A stretch of DNA of 64,000 nucleotides, taken from positions 17,608,001-17,672,000 of the forward strand of contig OZ234494.1 in the NCBI GenBank assembly GCA_965153455.1. The letters run 5' to 3'. Position numbers and translations under genes: made by a program. Position 1 is the stretch's first letter. Every line of letters begins with the position of its first letter. Origin of the DNA: Sphagnum compactum (Eukaryota > Bryophyta > Sphagnopsida > Sphagnales). Shown in pieces: positions 13,120-25,561 of the stretch. The notes below the pieces were generated by a model. The model worked only from the letters and a program-made list of their open reading frames with translations, was not told where the DNA came from and did not search any database.

Positions 13120-13490
13120 TCAGTATGTGCCTCCAGACAGTAAAATTTATTGCGAAAAAAGTCAAAATGTGCCGGTTTAGCTCAGGAAGCTGGTTTTTCT
13201 GCACTAAATTTGTGCAGTCCGCCGTGGCTGGAAAAAGGCGTAACACAGTTGTGCACCTTCCAAAAGAGAGTGTAATAAATTGGACCTAACTGCAGCTCAG
13301 TATTTCTGATTGGTCGATCATACTAATGATTGGTCCAGGTGGTTTGCTATTAGTAGTCCCCACATATATGCAGTTCTAGTTCCAGTTTTATTGGTGGGGT
13401 TGCCCACAAAAAACACAGCTAAACTTAGACATTTAATTTTATTATCCAGAGTGACATACTCAGCACCGGTGGAGATGCTCTCACTTAAGA
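13120..13490. mobile_element. Possible small non-autonomous DNA element
   Basis: This moderate-GC patch lies inside AT-rich DNA. It has paired GATTGGTC words, a GCTCAGTATGTG start and a GGTGGAGATGCTCTCACTTA end, of the kind often seen at termini of plant MITE-like elements. A GCATCTGC...GCTCAGTATA word at 43.9 kb is similar. Neither terminal repeats nor target-site duplications could be proved by eye. Confidence 0.25.
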
Positions 13491-14118
13491 ATAAGTTTTT
13501 AAGATTTTTGAGTTTTGAGCTTAGATGTTTAACTTTTAAGGTTGCTTCCTTTAGAAGCTTTCGGGTAGCTTCTTTTAAAAGTTTCTGAGATTGCTTCTTC
13601 TCATCACTTTTTGTTATAAATATATTGTTTTATTTTTTATTTTATTTTTTTCAAATTGAAAGACTCACACTAAAAGATTGATGGTTGTCAAATTTGTGAG
13701 AACCGTCCATTTAAGAATTGACTGAAAAAATAATAATTGAAAATCTGAAACCCTTCAGAGTTTCTCTAAGATATTGGAAAATTTAAGGAGTGAACTATTA
13801 TCTAAAAGTGAAGAGAAGACCATTTAGCCAAATCTGGCTATACACAAAATAATGAAAGTGAAAATACTTAAGCATCCTTTTGTATTGTTTGCTACCTAAT
13901 GGAACTGAATGCAGAAATCTGGCAAAATTTTTTTGTTAAATTTCAAATTATCACCTTTTAAATTAAAAAAAGTTAAAATATTGAAAATATTGAAATAAAA
14001 AATAAAAATGTTAAAATATTGAAAATATGTTAAATAAAAAATATTGAAATATTGCTGATAACAACTGGGGTATGCCTATTCTGGCTCCCAGCAACCTGTT
14101 AGGTTCTCAAAAAAAAAG

Positions 14119-14364
14119 AGTTATTTAATGGAAATTATATAAATAGGTTTGCAATATTTATTAGGAAATTATTTAATAGGTTTTCAACATTTAGGTATTT
14201 AATGGAAATTATTTAATAGGTTTTCAACATTTAGTTATTTAATGGAAATTATTTAATAGGTTCTCATATTTAATTATTTAATGGAAAATATTTAATAGGT
14301 TTTCAATATTTAGTTATTTAATGGAAATTATTTAATAGGTTTTCAAAATGTAAATTATTTAATG
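14119..14364. repeat. 40-bp AT-rich tandem repeat, about six copies
   Basis: The unit contains TTATTTAATGGAAATTATTT followed by AATAGGTTTTCAACATTTAG. It repeats about six times with small changes. It lies within the 12.5-16 kb inverted-repeat region and holds no gene. Confidence 0.85.
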
Positions 14365-15756
14365 AACATGGTGATGTCATGTGTCAAATTTATGGTTGCC
14401 AAATAAGTGAATAACCTATGCCATGTGTTCATTATGAATTTTGTAACTTTCAACTAGTTTCTTGTAACCCTAAAATAGTGACACCTAGCAATGTATTTTT
14501 TAAAGGATTTTTTAATAGTGCAACAAAGGTGACAACATTTTTTAAGTAAACAAAGTGAATGTGGCTACTACCTTCGTACCTAGGTTGGTTTTGGCATTTA
14601 ATTAATTATTTTTTGAATTACCAGTTTTTTTGAAAAATGCCTACCTAACATGATAAGATATCAAAAAGAAACTCTCAAGCATGCACTAGCTTCATTATTT
14701 AGTATAGTGTCTAATTTTTTTACTAAAATAAATGGCATATTAAAAATATTATTATTAGGCACCTTGGAATTGAACTAGCTTACATATTACAATATCAAAA
14801 ACCATGAAGAAACTTGCACTTTTTTCTTTTTCTTTTTTGTTGAAAGTGATGATATTTTCAACTTTGAAAAGAAGTGATTGGGCAACAAAATATTTAACCA
14901 AATGATGATCAGGCTCCAAGTTTCTTCCATAAATAAAATTTTTGGCATATTTTTATGGTTAACAAAATAGATGATTATTATTAACCAAGGTTTTTAAATG
15001 TTTTTTCATTCCCTAAATGTAAGACTATTAAAAAACAACAAATAAATATCAACTAGTTTAAATGACCAAATACGAAAAAAAAAAAAACTAAAAATCAAAA
15101 CCACAACAAATCCAAACTAGAGGGAAAATAATAAAACCTTGATCTGATATCATCCACGCAAAAAATGTTGCAAATGAAATAGTCATTAAAAAACATAAGA
15201 ATCGTCCACATATATTTATATGCAATTTGTTCGCAAATTTATAGGTATATACAAGTTAGTCACTGGAATCATCAAAATAAGTTTTAATAGAAACTAGGAA
15301 GCAACACGTTGGATTCTAACTGAGGTGTACAATTTCCAAGGATTGCACACCATGCATTTTAGATTGTATGATATGGAAAGTTATCTAAGGTAACAATGTG
15401 TTTGGAGATATAATTCAATAGTTGTATCAAAGTATTTCACCAAATGATGCAATTAAGTTCACCTCATGGTTTATAATGTGTAAAGGTCCACAAGTGGGAA
15501 CATCTCAAAACAATGAGGCCCAATTGGACTACCCACCTTGTGTTAACTTTGGCACTTGGTTTTTTAATTCTGAAATCACAAGAAGCACTCTTCCACACTC
15601 CAAAGGTTTTTTGCATTGATTTTGGGATTCAAGTTTTTGGCTTCAACTGCAACACACAAATTTGCTGGAGACTTTTTCGTACTCTTTACGATATGTGCAC
15701 CAATAATAAATCCACGATGATTTTATTTATTTATTTATTTATTTTTAAAAAGAAAA

Positions 15757-15962
15757 GGGGGTGTGTCACACTCTCGCCTTGCCATTTGCATTAAAAAAGT
15801 ATCTTAAGGCAAAAAGAAGAAGAATTATGCAAAACTCAAACATGAATTTTTATTTTATTTTTCTATAAAAACAAGGTGGGTGTGTCACACTCTCGCCTTG
15901 CCATTTTGCATTAAAAAAGTATCTTAAGACAAAAAGAAGAAGAATTATGAAAACTCAAATAT
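15757..15962. repeat. Direct duplication of about 84 bp, 122-bp period
   Basis: Two copies (15,757-15,842 and 15,879-15,962) share GTGTGTCACACTCTCGCCTT and AAAAAAGTATCTTAAG. They are almost identical, so the duplication is recent compared with the diverged inverted copy at 12.55 kb. A related GTGTG...ACACACCTTG word occurs again at about 16,612-16,645. Confidence 0.85.
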
Positions 15963-15977
15963 TTCACCATGCAAAAA

Positions 15978-17420
15978 TATAATCTTCCAAAAACTCCTCT
16001 AAAAGAACCTAAAATCCTTCAAAAGATATTATAACTCTATATATTATACTACTAATCTCAACTTCCTACACCAGCCCAAATATATCATCTTTCTTCAAAA
16101 ATAATTAAGCTACCCATCACATGCCAAAATTCATGTAATTTTTTAAAAATGTGACAATGTGATTGAAAACATTCAAATACACATGTCACGATTAGGTTTT
16201 CATTTTCTTTGGGTTTGAAATTTTGCACAAATATGAAAAATGAATATGGAAAAAAGAATATGTAATCTCTTTTTTTTTTTTTGGGGAGAAAAAGTCATTA
16301 GATTCCCCCACAAAAGGAAAATCATGTTGCAACATTTCCCTATTGTTTTAGTTTGATAACAATTTTTTTTTAAATCTTTATATAAATTGCTAAAACTTGT
16401 CATTATTTAATGTGAGAATCCCTTTTGGGTTCTTTGTAATTAATGTGATGTTAAAAAAATGTGAAAAATAATCATAATTAAAATTTTCTTTTACAACAAC
16501 ATGATGATTGATGTACATTAAAATAAATTTATTATTTTATTAAAAAAATAATTTCCCCCTCGCTATGATCAAATTATCATACAATATCCATTGTTCATGT
16601 TAAATGAATGACAGGGCCATTGTGTGTATAACACACCTTGTTTAAATGAGGTTTGCTAGGGTTTCATCAACAAACACCCGGTTCCGGATAATTCACCACG
16701 GTTCTCAAAAATTTCAACAAGTCAAATAACTGCCTCCGGTTCTCGAGTTCCCAACAGTTCTTTGAGGGCTTTATGAAAATGAACTGGAATCGGATTTTCT
16801 TTTGGTTCGCATTTGTCCAACTATGAGAACCGGTGGTTCTCTGATCCTGAAATTATACGCAAAACACCTGAAACTGAGGGTTATTAAAACAGTAAAATAC
16901 CCGCCTGTGCAGAGTAAGCACTATGCACCACCTACTGCAGTCCTTCTTCATGCCCCCACCCACCCCCCACCTCAAGGTTTTCTTTTATCAAATTTGTGAT
17001 GTAGCCAAAATGGTGATCATATATATATATATAAGAAGATTTAGTAGCCAAATATGGAAAAAAAAATGAAAAATGAAACTGGCCACAAAATGAAAAAAAG
17101 GTACTACTTTTCTGTTTTTCTTGTGAAAATTGGACTGCCTAATTTTCCTAATTGTTGGGAAATATTTGGACAAATTTTTGATATAACACAAAAATTGAAA
17201 AAAAAGAAGTCCTTGGGCTGCCCAAAATTCCAGCCTTTTTCTCTGGTTATATATAGCTAAAAAGCGAAATAAAAAATAAATTAAAACTGCTTAAAATCCA
17301 GTGTTTCTTAAGATTTTCTATAGCCAGAATTCGAATTTTAAAAAAGAAAATTTGATTTGTATACATCATTCAAACAGTGCTTCCAATTTTTGTGATGTAG
17401 CTCAAGTGGCCACCGGGCAA
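15978..17420. other. AT-rich intergenic stretch
   Basis: I see no gene here. It is AT-rich apart from a moderate-GC patch at 16,660-16,990, and it contains several homopolymer runs. Short open frames show no family resemblance. Confidence 0.5.
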
Positions 17421-17479
17421 GATGATAACCGTAGAGACACCCGTTATGATACCCGGATCTGGTTGTCGTTGCTGCGCAA

Positions 17480-17510
17480 AATGCACTCCTCTCTCTCTCG
17501 CTCGTGCCCT

Positions 17511-17545
<35 letters not shown>

Positions 17546-17918
17546 GTGTCCCTCTCTGGTCTCTCCCTCGGACGTTGTTGGCGTTGTGTCTTCTGGTTTC
17601 TGTTTTTCAGATGGGGTTGCAATCCCCGGTAGTAGTATTAGTAGAAGTACTAGACATAGAACCAGCAACAGCAGCAGTAGTAGCAGCAGCAGAAAGACTG
17701 GTAGCCCGAGGTGCGGAGGAGGTGGAGGAGGAGGAGGAGCATCGTCGTCGTCGTCTGGGGGCTCTAGTACTCAAGTCTCAAGAAACTCAAGATCACAAGT
17801 CTGCTGCGGCCTGAAGTATGTACGTTCTCTGATTTTGCTTTCAGCCTTGGTTATTTGTTGTTCTGCTTCTGTTTTCCTGATTGATTTTTCTTGTTTCTGT
17901 TTGTTTGTCTGTCTGTCC

Positions 17919-17952
<34 letters not shown>

Positions 17953-19125
17953 TTCTCTCTGTGGTTCTTTTTTCTCTGTCTCTTTTTCTGTCTTCTTCCG
18001 GTGATCTTTCTGAGACGACTTTTTTTCTTTTAGCCTTTGGTGGAGCAATTTGAAACAAGATCTGCATCACCTAATAAGTGCGATGTTCTTTTTCTCTTCT
18101 TCAGCGCGGTATTCTCTTTCCCGCCCGCCGCCTTATCGGAGTTGTTGTAGAGAAGCATTTGAAGCAATTAAAATGTTTTGCTTATTGCGTTTGTGTTAGT
18201 TGCGAGCTGATGTTTGGGTTTTTATGTATGGCAAGTTTCAAAATTATTGTTGTCCGTTCTTTTTATGTGGAGATTAAGAACAGCTGCTCCGCGATTTGTG
18301 CTTTACCCGAATCTATCTGGTTCGGTGTCTTTTTCTTGGTTCGTGTTTGGCGATGATGGCAATAGAGAAAGAGGAGAGTGCCAGATTTCAGGCAGGTTTT
18401 TCGTCATCCTTTAAGAAGTTTTGAAGCCTGGAGTCTGTCTCTTTTCTCTTTGTCTGCTTGTGTTTGTATTGCCTCACGGATCTGTCTGTTTTGGGGATTT
18501 GTTACATACTTTCCAGAGTTGTCGGGGTAACCAATTCTTCTTCTTCTTCTTCTTGTGGTTTGGGTGTGTGGGATGTACTTTGTAGAAATTTTGGGGTACA
18601 GTAGCGGACAATTTTTTTACAGTTTAAATTCATGAAGCTGTTTTGGATGGGACCCAGGGGTGCATAGCAAGAAGGGGTGTATACTGTTTTTGGCTGTACC
18701 CCCCTCTGTCAGATTATGGACTGTGTTATACAATTCACTTGCAGCACTTTGCTTTCTAGGTCGTTTCCTGGTGTTCCATGGAGCCAGGTTTATCATCTTT
18801 CTTTGCTTTCTTCCTCAGGTTTTGGTTTTGAAGCTTAGTATGGGACTTCTTGGTTTGTTGGTTCTTCTCTTTGATTGTACTATCCATAATGATGTCAGCA
18901 TGTGGTTAAGCAGAGGAAGGCTTTGAAGATATTAAGTATGCAGATTGGATTAGTTTCCTCATTCTCTCACCCTACCATTGTCACTCCAGATTCTTGTCCC
19001 AGGTTTCTTCTTGAATTGAATACGTGCCGGTTGGATTGTGTGCCACTGCTGTTTGTTTAATGTGCTGGAGGCCATCATGCAACATGGTGGTCTTATGGGC
19101 AGTGGTTGTTCTCATTGCCTTGTAG
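17480..19125 (+). promoter_or_regulatory. Probable 5' leader and leader intron of the F-box gene
   Basis: Long (TC)n tracts at about 17,511-17,538 and 17,922-17,949, and (TTC)n near 18,537, are typical of plant leaders. A GAA|GTATGT donor at 17,815 and a CATTGCCTTGTAG acceptor ending at 19,125 would define a leader intron just before the start codon. Long open frames here consist mostly of Ser, Leu and Arg codons from the TC repeats and are not convincing proteins. Confidence 0.4.
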
Positions 19126-19135
19126 CTGATGAAAG

Positions 19136-22100
19136 ATGGAGATGGAAGAAAGCAGTGAATTCATGATGGAAGCGAGAAGTGACATGATGAGGCAATTGGA
19201 CAATGATGTGGCTATTCATGTTCTGCAGTATCTCAACACTGCTAAGGACATCGCATGTGCCTCTGCAGTGTGCCGTACATGGCATCGTTTTGGTCAGTGT
19301 TTCTCCCTCACCTTCGCTTGATTGGCATCTCTCTATTTTCCCCAAGTAATTGAAGGTGGGAAATTTCATCATATCTTCAATGATTATGAACTTAGGTAAA
19401 CCACAAATTGTTGCGGAAGTTACAACTGTCTGTGTCAAGTTTGACATGCTCTGCAGTGATTTTGCACTACACATCTGCTCCTGTCAGGTCTAACTGCAGC
19501 TTTCCATAGCCTTTCTATTTGAATGAGCCTCTGTGGAGGTGTGGTATGTATGCCAACAATGTATGCACATGATGACAGTTTGTGAATGCTCACTATTGTG
19601 TTTTTCTCTGGCTGTCAGTGCTTGAAGGGCAACTGTGGAATGGCTTATGTGTCAAGGAGTTCCCAGAGGTGAGGAGGTTTGATGAATTAGTGGAGACAGA
19701 TGTAATGCGGGACAGTGAAGCAGCAGGTTCAAGTGGGTCCTCATTCAGACAAAATTTGGAGAGGGAGGATCGTATTTATCGCAACCTCTTCTATGAGCTC
19801 AAGTGCGAGCCTTTGCTTGAAAAGAGCTGCATCAAGGAAGCTGTTTGTGCTTCAAGCACAGACAATTATCCACAAGAGAGCATATTCCAGACCTTGTATG
19901 CTAGACCTCGCTATTCTGATGAACAGACACCATCCTATTGGTCAAGTACTGGTGAACGTGATATTAATGTTCCAGAGACTTTGACCTATAATCTGGTGTC
20001 CTCCCTCTGCGTTGTTCATGAGGTCCATATCCAGCCATTTCAAGGTACGGTGATGAATTTGGCATTAACTTGTACTTCACTGTGAGGCTGTTGTGTGAAC
20101 TAGGGGTGGAGATCTCTTAGATCAAAAGTCTGAAAAACCAAACTTGGGGCCACAGAAAGAGCAAATTATTGCATGATGTGGTCTATCAAAGAGCCAAGGC
20201 AAGCCTATGATGACGAAAGCAGAAAGAACTGATAGGTATATTGGATAATTCATGAAAATAGCTTGTCTTACCAGATTTCCTGTCAGGAATTTCTGCACAC
20301 AACCCACCTCCCTAATTTCCAAATAAGGTCACTCCGTAGTCTCTGACTCTTGAGGCAAGAGCATTGCAAAACTCTTGCCAACCTATGTCCTCGTAGAGAT
20401 TGAGGAGTGATCTGTATAATCTATATAATCTATAATATTGGAGCCAGTAAATGCTGTATGTTTTTCAGACCTGTAAGTCAATCTTTGAAATGTCCCAAGA
20501 ATATGTAGAGGAGCCAAAAGATTGTCAAAGCTCACTAATTATTCTGTTCAGTGAAGACCTCTTTATGCTGCATTAATCAAAGAAAGTTTTGCAGCTAGTC
20601 AACGTCTTAGGTCTGCTCATAAAGCATAGATTGTATAATCCTAACCCCTCCAATCTTAGGTTTTGGTAGATCTTATTATCTCAATCATTGGTTCCTTTCA
20701 CATGGAGTAGATAGGTTGCCGTCTATTCCAACCTCCCTATTGTCACAGGGTGTCTTCATTCTATCCTAAAAGGGCTTTGGTCTTCTCCCCTTATAGCTGT
20801 TAATCTTTAGACCACTATGTCTTAAACTATAGATATTTCAAAGAACTTGAGCCTTTTGGAAGTCCAGAAAGTCTTTAGTAGAGATTTGTTGATGTTCCAA
20901 TCTCCAAATTTGCTCATATGGTCATATATTTGGGCAACCTAGGGATTCTTTCAAGTACTATTGTAATTTATCAAATTTCTAGAGGTTCTATGTTCTAACT
21001 GAACATTCTGCCTCTTCCAGAAGCTAATAAAACAGGTTGAAAGTAAGTTATTGTTAAGCAAGAAGAGAAATCCTAGGGGTGCAGGAAAATATTCTCTTTC
21101 CTTATTTTGGTTCTTGGTTTCTCTTCTCTTTGTGTTCATCTTTCTTCTTGTTTCTTTGTGCATCTCCTTCTCTTTTGTGCTTTTTCTGAGTTTGCCAGCA
21201 TCTGGAGTTATCTGGAAGTTTTTCTTTCACTTCAAGGAAATTTTTTAACCTTGTTCTGACTTTATTAATCATGAGTATTGAGATTCCTTGATTCTCATGA
21301 GAGTTATTTTCAGAGTTAGCTAGCATCATAGCTGAGTCTTTCACATACAACTGGTCTTTTGGCAGAAAATCAATGTATTTGATTAGTTTCAGCATTGAGC
21401 TTCACCCTCTGCCAGGTGCTGATGAAATCATTGGGTGTGTTAGGCTGGTCACTACTATATATACCACATGTTTCCATATATATTGCATGTCTCATACTTT
21501 CCCTCACATCTTTTGTGTTTTTAAGAGTTTGGCTCTTCTGTCTTTCTTGTCTGCTGATACAGTGTTGTTGGATCTGAAATCTCTACAGCCTTATCATTTG
21601 GTCATACCTCTATTTTGTTCAAATTGATGTAAGTTCTAAGTATAGATATAAAAGTATAAATAATTTCTTACTACTTATGAATATATGTCTTCCCAGATAC
21701 TGCAACCAAATGATGTTTGCAGAAGGGAAGATGCTAGTTTTGTTTTTGGCATGATGACTGGTAATTGGACCTCAGGTCAGCTATGAGAACACAAACCTCT
21801 TTATAAAATGGGACGCTGTATATCTATGGTTAGGGCTGGAGCGATGCAGAGTTTCACCTGTGGACAATTCAGTCTGAGATGGTTACAGACTCTATTGCTT
21901 AGGACATTATATTTGTGTTAGCTTCAAAGTGTTGCCACAATTACTGGTTACCCTTATCACAGGATTTGTGGCTCTCAATGGCATCTCTGGTGGGACCAAA
22001 TGAAGTGAAGTGGAATGCAACAGGGAAAAACTAAAATGAAGTTAAGCTTACCATAACAAGCTTGTTCCAGCTTGAGTGACGATACTACCAACTTGTCCAC

Positions 22101-23944
22101 AATCACACTTTCAAGGTGTGAGTGTTGTTGTGGACTTGTCTCTGCACTTTGATAGATCTGCCTTTTGTCTACAAGTACATTGTGCTCCAGAAAATGTGGT
22201 ATTTAAGGGTTTCCATGTCACCTTCCTCTGATGACCTGGAAGATGTTCTCAAATTTTGCAATGACCAATGTTCAATCTCTCTGGACTTTTGTTTCTGTAG
22301 TGAGCTATGTTGCTGACGTTCTCACCCTGGGTACTGTTTATGGAAAGACTTGTTGTGAGGTTCACCACTCCATCCAGCATTTATGTTATCCATTGGCTTT
22401 TGTTCTAAGTCTATATTCAGGTATATATTTGATGCGCTTGATCTCAGTATGTGAATCTGCTTTTTTGTGTCTGTTGAACATGACAGCCTTTTTTCAGCCT
22501 GATCAACCAATTTACTCAGCCCAGTATGTGCGGATTCGGCTGGGCCACTCAATTGAGCCATCAAGGAGTAAGAGTATAGTTAACAAAGCCTCACAGTGCA
22601 TCCCTGCAGAGGAGTTTTTGTGGATGTATGAATCACCAAAGTTCTCCATGGAGCAGGTATGTCCGGATTTAGTCTGTGGGCAGTTGCAATCTTTTCTCAT
22701 CTTTGCCAGAGGAGAAAGTTAGCGGGAAATTGTGAGAGGATATTCGGGTGCAAACCATTTATTTTAGAAAGATTTGTTTGTTTGAAGTTGACAGTCAGGT
22801 ATGAAGTTTTCTTAGTAAGTATCAACTGATTCAGGACTTGGTGGAAACTAGATTTTTTTGCAAGTTTGATGTGAGAAGGCAACAGTGGTAGGATTCATAT
22901 TTGCCACTGCCCTCATTGCAGATGTTTGACTTTTGGAGTGTTCTGGGTTATTTGGTTTTCTGACCCAGTGGATCTCACCTGCTTGGTCAGCCACCAAAGT
23001 GGTCAATGTATGTGGTTCAATTCTGTTGCCTGCCATTAGTACTGATTGAGGTGAACAGCTGGTGTGCCACCCTGATCAGTTAGGGACATTGTGGAACTAA
23101 GGTTTCAGTAAAGGAACTAAGAGAACTGATGAGGGGAAATTGGCAGGTGGATTCCATCCAAGTCTTCAAGCTGCCACACCCTGTGCTGTGTATTGGAGGT
23201 GTTCTTCAGGTGGAGCTTTTGGGCCGGGTGCAGACTCAGGCTATTGATCAGCTCTACTACATTTGGTAAATGCAGTTGTAATCTTGGTTTCTTTGACCTG
23301 CCAAGTTAATTCCAGATTTTGTTTGACATTCAAAGGCTTTCATTTTTGTCTATTTTACTTCCCTGTGCCTTAATTCCTAGTGAGCTAGAGATGATTTGGC
23401 CCAGCTGCCTCACTCTCTGTAGGTAGAAATCCCAGCAAGCTGGTCTCCATTAGGAAAAAAAAATATTTGTTTCATTCCAGTTCTCTGTTTGGGCCCTAAA
23501 AATTATTGATTGCTGTGGGTGTTGGGTTTCTTGGATTGCAGTATATGTTACGTTAGTGCAATTGGCCGGTCACTTTCAAACTTTAAGTTGCACATTTGTG
23601 CTGAGCAGAATCGCCATATTCTTGAGTACCTAGGGAAGATGAAGGCACAGGAGACTGTTGCAGAAGCTGTGGGCACATGCATGTCATCTGAAGTGGAATC
23701 CGTGGGAAGTGGCTGGCATTCATTTGCAGAGCGTATTAGGCACCTCAGAGTCAGCCGAGTCCTCCGTAGGAATCATGCACTTTTGAATGCTTTGCTTGGG
23801 AATATTGCTGTGGCGAGATTGCTGTTGGCCCATGAAGATCATGAGGACTCTAGCAGTGATGAAGATGTTGCTGAGCAAGACATTGAAGGAGATGGAGATA
23901 ATGGAGAGGAGATTGATATGGATCATGGAGACTGGTCTCAGTAG
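19136..23944 (+). CDS. F-box protein, At4g00755-like (five coding exons)
   Basis: This is a likely SCF ubiquitin-ligase substrate adaptor; its target is unknown. Exons are 19136-19292, 19619-20044, 22487-22656, 23147-23265 and 23542-23944, all with GT-AG borders and matching phases, giving 424 residues (the Arabidopsis relative is slightly shorter). The F-box is at about 18-60 (LDNDVAIHVLQYL, then SAVCRTWHRF). The rest matches the At4g00755 family in order: ASSTDNYPQESI, SYWSSTG, VPETLTYNLVSSLCVVHEV, IQPFQ, PIYSAQYVRIRLGH, ELLGRVQTQ and SAIGRSL. The C-terminal 36 residues are strongly acidic. An in-frame TGA lies just upstream of the ATG, which fixes the start. Intron 2 is about 2.4 kb and shows nothing recognisable. 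Family assignment is from memory of the Arabidopsis protein. Confidence 0.9.
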
Positions 23945-25561
23945 TTGCAGTTCAAATTGTGTGATCAAGCAAAGACGCTTTTGGTTCAGATATTGGGTTA
24001 TGCTCATTGTGTGACCGTTGTTTTCTGCTCAAGTTTTTTTGACAGAAATTTTTCCTTCAAGACTATTTTCTGCCACCTCTTGGGGGATCATCTGGTCATA
24101 CATTCATTGATAGTGGAGTCTGAAGAGCTGGATGGAAGTCCTCTTGATGTGTATATATGCCTTCTAGGGCTTTTGCACACAGAGGGTATGTGTATATAAG
24201 TGCATTTGTACTTGAAAGCTAGGGTGGTAGTTGTTCAGATTCTTTCCACTATCTAACACGCTGTTATGTGACTTCGGAAACAAGAAGACTACTGCTTTAG
24301 ACAAAGGATGTAGCAAATGAGTAGTAGAGAACTTGAGAGGCTGATGTTTATTGTCTTCTGGATAATTAATGGGGAAGTTGAAAATGGCAGCAAGACAGGT
24401 TGAATGATTTCATCCCTATTTTACTTGAATGTGTTGTTCTTATTTTAGTTGTGAGAGTAGCATCCGGCTGAGAGCATTGGATTGGGATTTTAAGATGTAT
24501 TGAACCTTGTTAAGTGAATTACGTAATTTTTGAATTTGAGTGGTTCTGTCCATGCTTTTTGTGCAGTTCATAGCTGTGGACAACAGAAATGTCTCAGGAA
24601 TTGTCATGGAGCAAGCCTTCCAGGAATAGAAGACTTGGTGCACCTACCTCAGCTGCAACAGGTATTCAGTGCCATTCTTTTGTTTGCGTAGTGTAGTCAC
24701 TTTAATCAAAACAGAATACTCTACCCATTGAGGACATGTTATAATCATTATGACTTTATAGATGAGCTATTCTTTCTACCTTTAAAACATTGGAAGGCAC
24801 TCAAACAACAGAATTTTCTATTGCATGATGACCACATGGTAGACCTGGTGCTGTCCATGTATACATCCAAAACCATGGCAACATGCTGTTGAAATTTTGC
24901 TGCTGCCTGTATGTTGAAGTCTCTAGTTATTTTCCATATCAATAGTATACAGGCTCAAAGACAACACTGAGAATAACACTGCTCTCGTTTCTGAAACTCC
25001 AAAGGAAGGTACCTAAATGGCTGTGTGACCTACAATTATGTTCACTATTTGGTCTTGCACAGTAATATCTATAGCACTGTCCATTATCATGGTACTATAT
25101 TTCTGTAACTGGAAATGAATTCTTTTCTTGAGTTTTAGTAGTCTCACCAAGACTCTGCCTTACATTTTGATTTTTTTGCTGGAAAGAGAGATGAGGGTCC
25201 ACAAGAGTAAGAGATAAAATTTCTTTTTGCAAGCAAAACTATCCTATATGATGCTCCAAGTGAGTGGCAAAAGAAGAACTGTAGCATGTTGCAGGGTGTA
25301 TGCTGTGAATGTTCCTCCTCACCTGGCAAGTGCCATCAGTCACTGTTTTGAGGGATCCAAAAAAATCGTCTAGTAGTGCAGACAAGAGCTTTGGAGACAG
25401 AGGTCCCCATGTCAGGTCATCAAATTAATGGACAACATTTGTGCCACACTGCTTGCTTGCAAGTTGAAGCTCATGATATCTTAGGACAATCGCACACCTC
25501 AATTCAATCTGCACAATTAAAAATATGCCATTGCACACAACGTACAGTGGTTTACCTGAAT
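23945..25561. other. Convergent 3' regions of the F-box and LEA-2 genes
   Basis: This stretch holds the F-box 3' UTR (probably to about 24.2-24.7 kb) and, on the other strand, the LEA-2 3' UTR. Composition is moderate. I see no coding frame with family resemblance and no structural RNA. Confidence 0.45.

Larger units (their letters stand above)
12551..15977. mobile_element. About 3.4 kb region bounded by imperfect inverted repeats
   Basis: About 105 bases at 12,551-12,657 match the reverse complement of 15,871-15,977 over most of their length. Shared words include GCATGGTGAAATAT, CTTAAGATACTTTTTAATG and ATGGCAAGG, and each copy has a short GTGTG/CACAC palindrome and CTTG at the end. A second copy of the right arm lies next to it at 15,757-15,842. 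The interior is AT-rich and has no recognisable transposase. It could be a non-autonomous DNA element or two insertions of one small repeat in opposite orientations. Confidence 0.5.

Noticed and set aside
17301-18070. Long ORFs on both strands, rich in Ser/Leu or Arg/Glu
   Set aside because: They are caused by (TC)n and (AG)n microsatellites and lie where the F-box leader is expected.
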